This document shows, one piece after another, positions 17,392 to 26,369 of a stretch of DNA of 64,000 nucleotides (position 1 is its first letter; the number at the start of each line of letters is the position of its first letter). The notes under the pieces are model-generated. The model was given only the letters and a program-made list of their open reading frames with translations, ran no database searches and was not told where the DNA came from. A program made the translations under genes and the position numbers. This DNA comes from Natrinema hispanicum (GTDB taxonomy: Archaea > Halobacteriota > Halobacteria > Halobacteriales > Natrialbaceae), in assembly GCF_004217335.1 (NCBI RefSeq), contig NZ_SHMP01000008.1, positions 124,001-188,000 of the forward strand, in the 5' to 3' direction.

Positions 17392-17981
17392 GAGCGCTCG
17401 ATGTCGACCCCATCCACGGGACGCGTCAGACGTTCCGTGCGCTGTGTGATGTCATGAGTCGACCGGGAACGGTCTCTCGGATTCAGACCACGCCCGCGGA
17501 CTACGCCATCACCGCCACCCTGGTCGATCACGAGGTGACGTTTCACTCGAGCGACGAGGAGCTAACTGCGGCGCTGGCCGACCAGGGACGGCACTCAGCG
17601 GCCGATCCGACAGCGGCCGATATCGTCCACGCAAACGGGACGCCGTCGTGGGACGTTCGCGACCTCGAGCGCGGATCGCTCGTCGAACCGAGCGAGGGTG
17701 CGACCGTCATCTACCGCGTCGAGGGACTGTCGGAGACCCCCAAGGATGGGCTGACGGACGTCACCGTTTCCGGACCCGGCGTTAACGGGACCACCACGTT
17801 CGGCGTCGGGCTGCCCGCAGCGGAACTGTCCGCGCTCGCGGACGCCCAAGCAGACTACCCACGCGGCGTCGACGCCGTCTTCGCGAGCGACGATCGCGTC
17901 GCCGCACTCCCGCGGTCAGTCACTCTGTGCGTCGCAGACGGCCCCGAGTCGAGCGAGAACGACAACGGAGGCGATCGCTGA
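17388..17981 (+). CDS. phnH: C-P lyase subunit PhnH
   Basis: 197-aa subunit of the C-P lyase core. The text DPIHGTRQTFRALCDVMSRP is the family's N-terminal signature (FR.LL.AMS.PG), and PGVNGTTTFGVGL with PRGVDAVFASDDRVAALPR lies near the C-terminus. Start chosen as GTG 17388, which overlaps the phnG stop (GTGA) and begins directly before the signature; an upstream in-frame start would add 18 arginine-rich residues read inside phnG. The stop overlaps the phnI ATG. Confidence 0.9.
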   Translation: MRALDVDPIHGTRQTFRALCDVMSRPGTVSRIQTTPADYAITATLVDHEVTFHSSDEELTAALADQGRHSAADPTAADIVHANGTPSWDVRDLERGSLVEPSEGATVIYRVEGLSETPKDGLTDVTVSGPGVNGTTTFGVGLPAAELSALADAQADYPRGVDAVFASDDRVAALPRSVTLCVADGPESSENDNGGDR

Positions 17982-19141
17982 TGGGCTATGTTGCCGTCAC
18001 GGCCGGCGAAGAGATAATCGAGCGAGCCGAGGACCTGTTCGAGAAACAGCGCCTCGCCGGTGACGAAGAGACCATCACCGTCGATCAACTCGAGGGACAA
18101 CTCGAGCGGCTCACCGCGCAAGCGATGAGCGAAGGTGGGCTGTACGCACCGCGGCTGGCTGCACTCGCAGTTAAGCAGGCACAGGGAGATACCGTCGAGG
18201 CAGCCTTCCTCTTGCGTGCGTACCGGTCGACGCTAGAGCGGTGGGACGAGTCGGTCCCGGTCGAGCCTGCCGAGATGTTCGCTACCCGACGCGTCTCGCC
18301 CGCGTTCAAGGACGTCCCCGGCGGTCAGATCCTCGGGCCGACCAAAGACTACACGCAGCGATTGCTCGACTTCGATCTTGAAGGAGAGGACGACCCCGAC
18401 GATCCAACCGAGACGTGGGACCTCGAGGACGCCGAACCAACGACGCTCACTAACGTCATGGACGTCCTCCGCGAGGAGGGGCTGGTTCACGACCCCGAGG
18501 TACCGGACGTCGATGCCCCGACCGATACGACTCGAGAGCCGGTCACGCCGCCGGTCGACCGCGACGCCGTGCTCCAGGAACTTGCACGCGGGGAGACGGG
18601 CGCGGTGACCGCCCTGGGCTACTCGGCGCTGCGGGGATACGGGCAGGTACACCCGACGCTGGCGGAGGTCCGCGTCGGAAAACTGCCGCTGACCATCGAG
18701 CATCCCTACACGGGCGACGAGGTAACCGTCGCCGACGTCGACGTCAGCGAGAGCGAAGCGGTCGTCCCGGTGTATGCAAAGCGCGACGACCCGCAGTTTG
18801 CCTTCGGCTACGGACTGACGTTCGGTCGCAACGAACGGAAAGTCATCGCGATGACTATCCTCGACGCCTCCATCCAGCTCGACAGCGAGGACGAGCCCGC
18901 CGAGAACGCCGAGTTCGTCCTCGACGTGGTCGATGGGATGGATTCGTTCGGTTTCATCGAGCACCTCAAACTCCCCCACTACGTCACGTTCCAGTCGATT
19001 CTGGATCGCATCCGCGCTATTCGCGAACGAAAAGGCGCAGGCGCAGGGACCACGGGCGACGACGAAGCCGAGGGTAGTACAGCCGACGACAGCACGGACC
19101 CGACCGACCGAGAGACGATCGAGGCGAGTGACGATGACTGA
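17981..19141 (+). CDS. phnI: C-P lyase subunit PhnI
   Basis: 386-aa catalytic subunit for nucleosidase/phosphonate transfer. Seen: N-terminal MGYVAVTAGEEIIERAEDLF, EGGLYAPRLAALAVKQAQGD, LLRAYRSTLERW, TRRVSPAFKDVPGGQILGPT, ALGYSALRGYGQVHPTLAEV and the C-terminal YGLTFGRNERKVIAMTILD with HLKLPHYVTFQS. Order and length fit PhnI. The final 40 residues are acidic and low-complexity. ATG overlaps the phnH stop; the stop overlaps phnJ by 8 bases. Confidence 0.95.
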   Translation: MGYVAVTAGEEIIERAEDLFEKQRLAGDEETITVDQLEGQLERLTAQAMSEGGLYAPRLAALAVKQAQGDTVEAAFLLRAYRSTLERWDESVPVEPAEMFATRRVSPAFKDVPGGQILGPTKDYTQRLLDFDLEGEDDPDDPTETWDLEDAEPTTLTNVMDVLREEGLVHDPEVPDVDAPTDTTREPVTPPVDRDAVLQELARGETGAVTALGYSALRGYGQVHPTLAEVRVGKLPLTIEHPYTGDEVTVADVDVSESEAVVPVYAKRDDPQFAFGYGLTFGRNERKVIAMTILDASIQLDSEDEPAENAEFVLDVVDGMDSFGFIEHLKLPHYVTFQSILDRIRAIRERKGAGAGTTGDDEAEGSTADDSTDPTDRETIEASDDD

Positions 19142-20144
19142 AACCGACGACATCGACGTGGAGACGGCGGTACCGACCGACTCCGTCGAGGCCGCCCTCG
19201 AGAACCTCGAGGGAGACGGCCTCGAGGGCTACAACTACGCCTATCTGGACGAACACACCAAACGCGAGGTCAGACGCGCCACCCTGAAGGCCATCGCGAT
19301 CCCGGGCCATCAGGTCCCCTACGCGTCCCGGCCGATGCCGCTGGCGCGTGGCTGGGGGACCGGCGGTATCCAGGCGTCGCTCTCGTTGCTCGGCCCTGAG
19401 GACACGTTCAAGGTCATCGACCAGGGCTCCGACGAGTCCGTCAATGCGGCCAACATCCGACGATTGGCCGAGGACACCGCCGAGGTGGCGACAACCACCG
19501 ACACCACCGAAGCCGACGTGATCCAGACCCGCCACCGAATCCCCGAGGAAGTATTGACCGAGGATCAGATCCTCGTCTTGCAGGTGCCCGTCACCGACGC
19601 GCTCCGTAAGGTGGACTCCTCGGACGCGGCGAACCGGCGGCGACACGCCCACCGAAACTACGGGAAGATGTGGGTCCACCTCTACGAGAACGTCGTCGAG
19701 TGGGGCGAGATCAACATCGCCTCGCGCTACCCAACGATGGTCGGCGGCCGCTATCTGATGGATCCCTCGCCGATCCCGCGGTGGGACGTGCCCAAACTCG
19801 ACGACGCGGACACACTCTTCGTGTTCGCGGCGGGACGCGAGGCGCGCATCTACGCCGTTCCGCCACACACCGAGGTCGAACCGCTCGCGTTCGAAGATCG
19901 GTCCTTCCAGATCGAACGGTTCCCCGACCAGTCGTGTGCTGCCTGCGGCTCGACCGACACCTACCTCACGGAGGTCGAGACCGACGATGGCGAGCGCTAC
20001 TACGCCTGTAACGACACGAGCTTCTGTCTGAAACGGCAGGACGATCCCGCGCTCCCGAAGGACCACCACCTCGAGCGGTCCGGCGTAGACTGGGGGCCGG
20101 GCACGCCAGATACCGGTGCGACTGACGGAGGTGACGACGAATGA
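19134..20144 (+). CDS. phnJ: C-P lyase radical SAM subunit PhnJ
   Basis: 336-aa enzyme that breaks the carbon-phosphorus bond using a 4Fe-4S cluster and S-adenosylmethionine, giving 5-phosphoribosyl 1,2-cyclic phosphate and an alkane. Conserved: YNYAYLDEHTKREVRRATLK, the glycyl/thiyl site Gly58 in AIPGHQVPY, GWGTGGIQASLSLLG, TRHRIPE, LTEDQI and MDPSPIPRWD. Four cluster cysteines C268, C271, C292 and C298 (CxxC then C-x5-C) are intact. An acidic N-terminal extension of about 30 residues is typical of haloarchaeal proteins. The ATG lies within the end of phnI. Confidence 0.97.
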   Translation: MTETDDIDVETAVPTDSVEAALENLEGDGLEGYNYAYLDEHTKREVRRATLKAIAIPGHQVPYASRPMPLARGWGTGGIQASLSLLGPEDTFKVIDQGSDESVNAANIRRLAEDTAEVATTTDTTEADVIQTRHRIPEEVLTEDQILVLQVPVTDALRKVDSSDAANRRRHAHRNYGKMWVHLYENVVEWGEINIASRYPTMVGGRYLMDPSPIPRWDVPKLDDADTLFVFAAGREARIYAVPPHTEVEPLAFEDRSFQIERFPDQSCAACGSTDTYLTEVETDDGERYYACNDTSFCLKRQDDPALPKDHHLERSGVDWGPGTPDTGATDGGDDE

Positions 20145-20971
20145 GCCTGCTCGAGGCGACCGGCCTGAGCAAGGTCTACGGCGAGGGCTGTGCGGTCTGT
20201 CGGGACCGCACCGGCGACCGTGCGGGGACGAACCAGTGTCCGGCCTGCGGGAGCGTCGTCGCCTGCGCCGACGTCGACCTCGACCTCGAGGCCGGCGAAG
20301 TGCTCGGGATCGTCGGCGAATCCGGCAGCGGCAAGTCGAGTCTCGCCGAGATGCTGGCACTCGAGCCAGAAGGCGAGGGTCGACAGGAGGGGGCGGTCCA
20401 CCTGGAAGGTCACGACGGGAACCTGCTGGAGGCTGACTACCAGACGCGCCACGAACTCCGCAACGGCGAGATCGGCCTCGTCCACCAGCACATCCGCGAC
20501 GGGCTGAACCTCGAGTTCACCGGCGGCGGCAACGTCGCCGAGAAACTGCTGTCCTCGGGGTGGCGCAACTACGAGGATGTCCGCGACCGCGTCCGTGACC
20601 TGTTCCGCGAGACGGAGGTGCCCGTCGACCGGATGGACGATCCGGCCCACACGTACTCCGGCGGGATGCAACGGCGCGTCCAGATCGCCCGCGCGCTGGC
20701 GAACGATCCCGAGCTCGTCATCCTCGACGAGCCGACGACGGGACTGGACGTGAGCGTTCAGGCCCGCGTCCTCGACGTATTCCGACGGATCCAGCGTGAA
20801 GAAGGCGTCGCCGCCATCGTCGTCTCGCACGACCTCGGCGTCGTCCGCCTGCTGGCCGACCGGACGCTCGTGATGCGCCACGGCCGGGTCGTCGAATCCG
20901 GCCTGACCGACCGCGTCATGGAAGATCCACACCACGAATACACGCAGACGCTCATCAACTCGGTGATATAA
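20141..20971 (+). CDS. phnK: C-P lyase ATPase PhnK with inserted zinc-ribbon-like loop
   Basis: 276-aa ABC-type ATPase that binds the C-P lyase core. Walker A GESGSGKSSL (59-68), Q-loop VHQHIRDGLNLEFTGGGNV, signature SGGMQRRVQIARAL, Walker B LVILDEPTTGLD and switch region VVSHDLGVVRLLADR are present. Unlike E. coli PhnK, residues 17-36 form an insertion with two CxxC pairs (C17, C20, C33, C36) just before the Walker A strand, which would suit a zinc or iron site. It overlaps phnJ by 4 bases and abuts phnL. Confidence 0.94.
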   Translation: MSLLEATGLSKVYGEGCAVCRDRTGDRAGTNQCPACGSVVACADVDLDLEAGEVLGIVGESGSGKSSLAEMLALEPEGEGRQEGAVHLEGHDGNLLEADYQTRHELRNGEIGLVHQHIRDGLNLEFTGGGNVAEKLLSSGWRNYEDVRDRVRDLFRETEVPVDRMDDPAHTYSGGMQRRVQIARALANDPELVILDEPTTGLDVSVQARVLDVFRRIQREEGVAAIVVSHDLGVVRLLADRTLVMRHGRVVESGLTDRVMEDPHHEYTQTLINSVI

Positions 20972-21721
20972 ATGACAGTTCTAACCGTCAACGGTCTCTC
21001 GAAGACTTTCGACATGCACGTCCTCGGGGAGAAGCAGGTCGTCGGACTCGACGACGTCTCCTTCGAGGTCGACGACGGAGAGTTCCTCGCCATCGTCGGC
21101 GAGTCCGGCAGCGGGAAGTCCTCGCTGCTGAAGTGCATCTACCGGACCTACCAGCCGACGTCCGGCCACGTTGTGTTCCACGACGCGGACGGTGACGTCG
21201 ACTTGGCGGCCTGTCCCGAACGCGACATCATCGAACTGCGCGACGACGCCATCGGCTATACGTCTCAGTTCTTAGATGAGATCCCCCGCGTTCCCGCCGT
21301 GGACGTCGTCGCCCGACCGCTCCGCGAGCAAGGCGTTCCGATCGACCAGGCACGGGAGACAGCCGAGTCGCTGCTCTCGCGGCTCAACCTGCCCGATGAA
21401 CTGTGGGACGCCTATCCTGCCACCTTCTCCGGCGGTGAACGACAGCGGATTAACCTCGCACAGGCCATCGCACCCAAGCCGCGTCTGCTGTTGCTCGACG
21501 AACCGACCAGCGCGCTCGATCCAGAAACGCGTGCGGCCGCGATCGAGTTACTCCGGGAGTTCCTCGACGACGGAACGACCGTCGTTGGCGTCTTCCACAA
21601 CCGCGACGTTATCGAAGCGGTCGCCGATCGAGTCGTCGTTCTCGAGGACGCACGCATGAGAGGGGTCGTTCCCATCGAAGAGTACGACGGTGAGGAGTTG
21701 GATGGGGAGGTGGTTGCGTGA
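20972..21721 (+). CDS. phnL: C-P lyase ATPase PhnL
   Basis: 249-aa ABC-type ATPase of the C-P lyase complex. Seen: LSKTFDMHVLGEKQVVGLDD, Walker A GESGSGKSSLL, the PhnL-specific IGYTSQFLDEIPRVPAVDVV, signature SGGERQRINLAQA and Walker B LLLLDEPTSALD, followed by FHNRDVIEAVADR. ATG directly after the phnK TAA. The reading frame ends in GEVVA, coded by a stretch that is partly repeated before the phnM start. Confidence 0.94.
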   Translation: MTVLTVNGLSKTFDMHVLGEKQVVGLDDVSFEVDDGEFLAIVGESGSGKSSLLKCIYRTYQPTSGHVVFHDADGDVDLAACPERDIIELRDDAIGYTSQFLDEIPRVPAVDVVARPLREQGVPIDQARETAESLLSRLNLPDELWDAYPATFSGGERQRINLAQAIAPKPRLLLLDEPTSALDPETRAAAIELLREFLDDGTTVVGVFHNRDVIEAVADRVVVLEDARMRGVVPIEEYDGEELDGEVVA

Positions 21722-21790
21722 GCGAACCACGTGAGCGAACGAGAGTACGCCAGCGCAGCGCGCTGGAGGTGGTTTCGTGAGCGGACAGCG
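21708..21790 (+). repeat. Partial duplication at the phnL-phnM junction
   Basis: GAGGTGGTTGCGTGAGCG (about 21708-21725) and GAGGTGGTTTCGTGAGCG (about 21767-21784) differ by one base and flank a 40-base spacer; a third partial copy (ACGTGAGCGAACG) lies between. The first copy ends phnL and the second supplies the phnM GTG start, so a small duplication probably separated two once-overlapping genes. Confidence 0.5.
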
Positions 21791-22937
21791 CGCGGTCAAC
21801 GAATCGACGATCGTCGTCGAAAACGCCCGCCTCGTCACGCCCGAGGCCGTCGTCGAAGGAGCGCTCCGTATCGAGGGCGACCGGATCACCGATATCGGCG
21901 ACGTTGAACGGCGCGCAGACGAGACCGTCGACGCACGGGGTCGCCTCGTTCTCCCCGGACTGATCGACCTCCACGGCGACGATATCGAGTCCCACCTCCA
22001 CCCGCGGTCGGGTGCACGGATGGACACGCACATGGCGCTCGCCGCCGCCGACCGTGCGAACCTCGCTGCCGGCATCACGACGAAGTTCCACGCGATCTCC
22101 TTCGAGGTCGATCCCGAGGAGAACCGTTCGCCGGAACTGGGCGCAGAGATCACCGACGCCGTCGAGCGCGCCGACGACCTCATGGCAGACCACCGCATCC
22201 ACGCTCGCTGTGAGGTGACACAGGAACGGTGCGTCGAGGCTGTGGAAGAGCTCATCGCCGCCGGTGACGCCGATCTCGTGTCCGTGATGAGTCACATCCC
22301 CGGCAAGGGCCAGTTCCGCGACGAGGAGGCGTTCCTCGACTACTACCGCAATTCCCAGAAACACACGATAGAAGAAGCACAGGAGTTGATCAAAGAGCGC
22401 GGCGACCTCGAGCTGGCAACGATCCGCGATCGGGTACACCGCGTCGTAGAGACGGCCCACGATCACGGTATTCCGACAGCCTCGCACGACGACGAGGAGG
22501 CCACAGAGGTCGAACGGCTCTCTGATATCGGCGTAGACATCAGCGAATACCCGATCACGCTCGAGACAGCGAAACGTGCACACGAACTGGGGATGACCGT
22601 CACGATGGGTGCGCCAAACCTCGTCCGCGGTGGGAGCCAGTGGGGCAACCTGCGAACGGCAGACGCCATCGACGCCGGTGTCGTGGACGCACTGGTCGCG
22701 GACTACCATCCCACGTCCCTGCTCGCCGCGCCGTTCGTCGATACCGGCGACCCGCTGCCCGAGCGAGTCGCTCGCGTCACGAAACAGCCGGCCGACGCCG
22801 TGGGACTCACTGACCGCGGACGGATTGCGGAGGGAGCACGGGCGGACCTTGTGGTGATCGACGAGAACCCAACGCCGACGGTTACGCAGGCGCTCGTCGC
22901 AGGCACGCCGGTCTATCGCGCGGAGGGATCACCATGA
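21777..22937 (+). CDS. phnM: Ribose-1-phosphonate triphosphate diphosphatase
   Basis: 386-aa amidohydrolase-fold enzyme removing diphosphate from ribose-1-phosphonate 5-triphosphate to give the PhnJ substrate. Metal and substrate motifs visible: GLIDLHGDDIESHLHPR, the FHAISFE segment, SVMSHIPGKGQF, ASHDDEEATEVERL and the late VADYHPTSLLAAPF. GTG start, 55 bases after phnL; the intervening bases repeat the end of phnL (see the repeat entry). Its stop overlaps the next gene's ATG (ATGA). Confidence 0.95.
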   Translation: MSGQRAVNESTIVVENARLVTPEAVVEGALRIEGDRITDIGDVERRADETVDARGRLVLPGLIDLHGDDIESHLHPRSGARMDTHMALAAADRANLAAGITTKFHAISFEVDPEENRSPELGAEITDAVERADDLMADHRIHARCEVTQERCVEAVEELIAAGDADLVSVMSHIPGKGQFRDEEAFLDYYRNSQKHTIEEAQELIKERGDLELATIRDRVHRVVETAHDHGIPTASHDDEEATEVERLSDIGVDISEYPITLETAKRAHELGMTVTMGAPNLVRGGSQWGNLRTADAIDAGVVDALVADYHPTSLLAAPFVDTGDPLPERVARVTKQPADAVGLTDRGRIAEGARADLVVIDENPTPTVTQALVAGTPVYRAEGSP

Positions 22938-23725
22938 ATCGACTCGGTGCGGCTATGGACGTCCGCTTCGGGGCGTCCGTCGAGGAGTTCCTCAAGTTCC
23001 TCACCGAACTCGGCCTGAATCACCTCGAGGTCAAACGCGAGTATCTGGAGGGACACCCCGACGTGCCGACGGCAGCTGAACTCGGCGAGTTGGCCGACCG
23101 TTACGATGTCTCTCTCACGTACCATGCACCGTTTCGCGACTGGAACATGGGCAGTTTCAACGACGGCGTCAGACGGGCGAGCGTCGAGCAGGTCAAACGG
23201 ACCCTCGACGATGCGGCGACCGCCGACGCTGGTGCCGTGGTCGTCCACGGCGGTGCCGTTCCCCACCGCTATCCCGAGTGGGTCCGCGAGAAGGCCGCCG
23301 ACAACGCCCGTCAGTCACTGCTCGAGTGCGCCGAGTACGCCGACGAGATTGGCGTGGCGCTCTGTCTGGAGAATCAGCCACGGAACGAGTCGAAGCGACG
23401 CTACACGACTTCACCGGCTGATCTCGAAGCGACGCTACAGAACGTTCCGATCGACGGTGATGCCCTCGGTGTCACGCTTGACGTGGGCCACGCAAAGGCA
23501 AACGGCTACGACTGGCGTGACTTCGTTGACCGGTTTGGCGAGCGCATCCGCGTCTGCCATCTCCACGATAACGATGGCACCGGCGACACCCATGATCCGC
23601 TGCCGTCGTACCGAGAGATCGTCGAGACAGTCCCAGCGGACTACTTCGTCTTCGAGATGAAATCCGTCGACGATGTCGCGCGCTGTATGGGAGTGGAGAG
23701 CCCGTCGATTGACACCGCACTCTAA
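22934..23725 (+). CDS. Sugar-phosphate isomerase/epimerase-like TIM barrel, last gene of the phn operon
   Basis: 263-aa AP-endonuclease-2/xylose-isomerase-like TIM barrel. Metal-ligand positions are visible: YHAPF, VVHGGAVPH, LENQPR, TLDVGHAKA, VCHLHDNDG and the terminal FEMKS. It is coupled to phnM by an ATGA overlap, so it belongs to the C-P lyase operon. Known operons end with phnN and phnP, which open 5-phosphoribosyl cyclic phosphate and make PRPP; neither is here. This metal-dependent barrel is therefore a candidate for a step after PhnJ. The family is very broad, so substrate is inference only. Confidence 0.8.
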   Translation: MNRLGAAMDVRFGASVEEFLKFLTELGLNHLEVKREYLEGHPDVPTAAELGELADRYDVSLTYHAPFRDWNMGSFNDGVRRASVEQVKRTLDDAATADAGAVVVHGGAVPHRYPEWVREKAADNARQSLLECAEYADEIGVALCLENQPRNESKRRYTTSPADLEATLQNVPIDGDALGVTLDVGHAKANGYDWRDFVDRFGERIRVCHLHDNDGTGDTHDPLPSYREIVETVPADYFVFEMKSVDDVARCMGVESPSIDTAL

Positions 23726-24130
23726 TACATTGGCAAGACTACACGCTTCTGGAATGTAGAGCGTCTACAACCGAACTCTAGAGGAGATCGATCTCCTGGA
23801 TTACAGCACGCTGGAAACACGATACGAAGACAGGGCCGCAGGTCGTCCACCGGAATGCGGACGACCGCTCTGTGAGCCGCGCTAACTACCACTCACCGTC
23901 TATTCACCACAGCAGTTGTCTCAACTTCAGTGGCTGTGTTCATCAACAACAGCTTTGGGATGTGATACTGTCGGCCAGCAGTCAAGACGAAGTCGATCGT
24001 GAATTCGCGGCCGTCTCCACTGGTGACGGCCGCAGCAGCGCGACCGATCTTCACGTAGTTCTGTCCGCCAGTAGCGTTCGTAGGCCCCAAATACAAGTGA
24101 AATTGTCATAGTGAAAAGTGCGTTTATGAA
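23726..24130. other. Spacer with possible transposase debris
   Basis: No intact gene. On the plus strand about 23762-23887 an open stretch without a start reads TLEEIDLLDYSTLETRYEDR and resembles an N-terminal segment of haloarchaeal transposases. On the minus strand 23893-24096 is a 67-residue frame with no recognisable motif. Near 24120-24130 an AT-rich TTTATGAAAT may be the TATA box of the following importer gene. Confidence 0.3.
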
Positions 24131-25321
24131 ATGCGTTTGTTGAAACACATGATGACGAGAGGCTCACAGATGCGACAATCTCGGAGATCACCCGAGCAAT
24201 CGGACAAAACAGGGAGTCGACAGGCGCGACGACGAGCCGTGTTGAGTGGTCTCGGAACGACGGCCGTTGCGGGACTCGCAGGATGTACGAGTGTCTTACC
24301 CGACGGCAAAGCGAGTGGTGACCGAACCGTGACAGACATGGCCGGTAGGGCCGTCGCTATTCCAGATGATCCCGAACGGATCCTTGGCATCGGAGCCGGC
24401 ACACTCAGACAGCTCGCATACATGGATGCTACCGATCGCGTCGTCGGCATCGGAAGCGTCCGAGAAAGTATACTGAACGAACTTCCGTATCTTGTAGCCA
24501 ACCCTGAACTTGGCGACGTACCAACTTTCGGCGACCGTGGTGCAGACCGAGATGGCGACACCGAACAGATCCTCGCTGTCGAACCCGACGTGATCTTTTT
24601 CACTGGAAACAGCTCGCGCGCCGACGAGTTACAGCGGCAGACGAACACACCAGTCGTCCTCGTGGAGATCGAGAACATCTTGACTTCGGATGGCCGTGAC
24701 GTGCTGTTCGAGACCTGGGAGACAATCGGTGAGGTCCTCCGCTCACCAACGCGCGCCGAAAAGTTAGCGACATTCCTTGAAGACACCGTGGCCGATCTAG
24801 AGAGACGTACCGGTGACATTCCCGTCGGGGAGCGCGTGGAAGGTTACGCCGCTGCGTTTCGCTTCCGGGGCGCACACGGCTTGTCGACTACCCGTGGCGA
24901 TACGACGATGTTTCACCTCGTCAACGTCGAAAATGCCATCGAGGGACTCGAGACTGACCAGAAGTCCATCACTCTCAGCCACGAGCGCCTGCTCGAGGAG
25001 GATCCTGAACGAATCTTTCTCGACGTTACGAGTGTCGAGAGAGTACTCGAAGACATCGACATGAATCCAGAATTCGAGGCACTGACTGCGGTGCAGGAGG
25101 GCGAGGTTTACCCCGTCTTGCAGGTCTATCGCGACATGCGTAACTTCGGGCCAATGATCGCGAACGCCTATTTCGTTGGAAAGACATCCTACCCCGACCG
25201 CTTTGCTGATGTCGATCTCGAGACCCGGATCGACGATGTCTTCGAGGCGCTGTTTGGTGAGCGACTCTACGGAGACCACCTGCACGCACAGTTCCCACAT
25301 GTCTATCGACCGCTCTTCTGA
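24131..25321 (+). CDS. Iron/siderophore-type ABC substrate-binding lipoprotein
   Basis: Up to 396 aa; class III (BtuF/FhuD-like) binding protein. A twin-arginine signal and lipobox are visible (RRRAVLSGLGTTAVAGLAGC). The mature part has VTDMAGRAVAIPDDPERILG, LRQLAYMDATDRVVGIG, ILAVEPDVIFFTGN and ILTSDGRDVLFETWETIGEV, all family hallmarks. In-frame ATGs occur at 24131, 24149, 24152 and 24170; the AT-rich box at about 24122-24130 would favour one of the later ones. First gene of a three-gene importer. The ligand (ferric siderophore, haem or cobalamin) cannot be decided. Confidence 0.88.
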   Translation: MRLLKHMMTRGSQMRQSRRSPEQSDKTGSRQARRRAVLSGLGTTAVAGLAGCTSVLPDGKASGDRTVTDMAGRAVAIPDDPERILGIGAGTLRQLAYMDATDRVVGIGSVRESILNELPYLVANPELGDVPTFGDRGADRDGDTEQILAVEPDVIFFTGNSSRADELQRQTNTPVVLVEIENILTSDGRDVLFETWETIGEVLRSPTRAEKLATFLEDTVADLERRTGDIPVGERVEGYAAAFRFRGAHGLSTTRGDTTMFHLVNVENAIEGLETDQKSITLSHERLLEEDPERIFLDVTSVERVLEDIDMNPEFEALTAVQEGEVYPVLQVYRDMRNFGPMIANAYFVGKTSYPDRFADVDLETRIDDVFEALFGERLYGDHLHAQFPHVYRPLF

Positions 25322-25325
25322 TTCC

Positions 25326-26369
25326 ATGCCACACCAGAGTTTGCGCGCGTATCGGGAGGCGGTACGTCGGAAGATTGCCTTTCTCGTCGGGATGACAGGA
25401 CTTCTGGTCGTCCTGTGGATCGCCGGCGTTGTCGTCGGGTCCGTCTCGTACCCGCTTGAAGAGGTACTGGCTGCACTCGTCCAGCGCGGTCCAGAGACAC
25501 AGCAGTTGGCGGTCTGGCACGTCCGGATTCCGCGCGTGCTCGCGGCGACGATCGCTGGCGGCGGCCTCGCGGTCGCGGGTGCGGCGATGCAATCGATGCT
25601 TCGGAACCCGCTCGGAGCGCCCTACACCCTCGGTATTTCCCACGCAGCAGCCTTCGGTGCGGCGACGACAATCGCCGTCGGCACGGCTGGGCTCGAGGGA
25701 GGCGTCCTTTCGCTCTCAGTCGAAACGATCGGTGCGTTCGTCGCCGCGATGACAGCGGCCGCAGTGATCCTCTTTTTAGTCACCTCCAGAGAGGCGACTC
25801 CCGAAACGCTGATCCTTACGGGCGTCGCGATCGGGTCGCTGTTCAGCGCCGGGCTGGCGACGATCCAGTATTTTGCGACCGATGCCGAGGTCGCCGAAAT
25901 CGTCTACTGGACTTTTGGCGATGTGAGTCGGGCGGCGTGGGATGAACTCACAATTATGCTTACGGCATTCGGCTTGGGACTGGGCTATTTCATCTACAAC
26001 GGCTGGAACTACGATGTCCTCGACGCTGGGACTGAGACTGCACAGAGCCTCGGCGTTGACGTCGAATCACTTCGCATCCGAGGGATGGCAGTTGCGTCGC
26101 TGCTGACGGCGGTGATGATTTCGTTCGTTGGTATCATTGGCTTCGTTGGCCTTGTTGCACCACACATCGTCCGGATGACGATCGGCGGGACCGAGCGGTT
26201 CCTGTTGCCGGCGTCGGCAGTCACCGGGGCAGCGCTGCTCGTCGCTGCGGACGTGTTCGCCCGGACGGTCATTGCTCCGATCGTGTTGCCAGTCGGTATC
26301 GTCACGTCGTTTCTCGGCGCACCGCTGTTCCTGTATCTGACTGTCACCGGGAGGGAATACTGGCGATGA
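25326..26369 (+). CDS. FecCD-family ABC permease
   Basis: 347-aa permease with about ten hydrophobic segments, typical of iron-siderophore/cobalamin importers. Signatures: LVGMTGLLVVLWIAGVVVGS, RIPRVLAATIAGGGLAVAGA, MQSMLRNPLGAPYTLGISHA, TLILTGVAIGSLF, and SFVGIIGFVGLVAPHIVRMT followed by VGIVTSFLGAPLFLYL. Start at ATG 25326, 4 bases after the binding-protein stop; an ATG at 25299 would overlap that gene. Stop overlaps the ATPase gene by 4 bases. Confidence 0.92.
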   Translation: MPHQSLRAYREAVRRKIAFLVGMTGLLVVLWIAGVVVGSVSYPLEEVLAALVQRGPETQQLAVWHVRIPRVLAATIAGGGLAVAGAAMQSMLRNPLGAPYTLGISHAAAFGAATTIAVGTAGLEGGVLSLSVETIGAFVAAMTAAAVILFLVTSREATPETLILTGVAIGSLFSAGLATIQYFATDAEVAEIVYWTFGDVSRAAWDELTIMLTAFGLGLGYFIYNGWNYDVLDAGTETAQSLGVDVESLRIRGMAVASLLTAVMISFVGIIGFVGLVAPHIVRMTIGGTERFLLPASAVTGAALLVAADVFARTVIAPIVLPVGIVTSFLGAPLFLYLTVTGREYWR

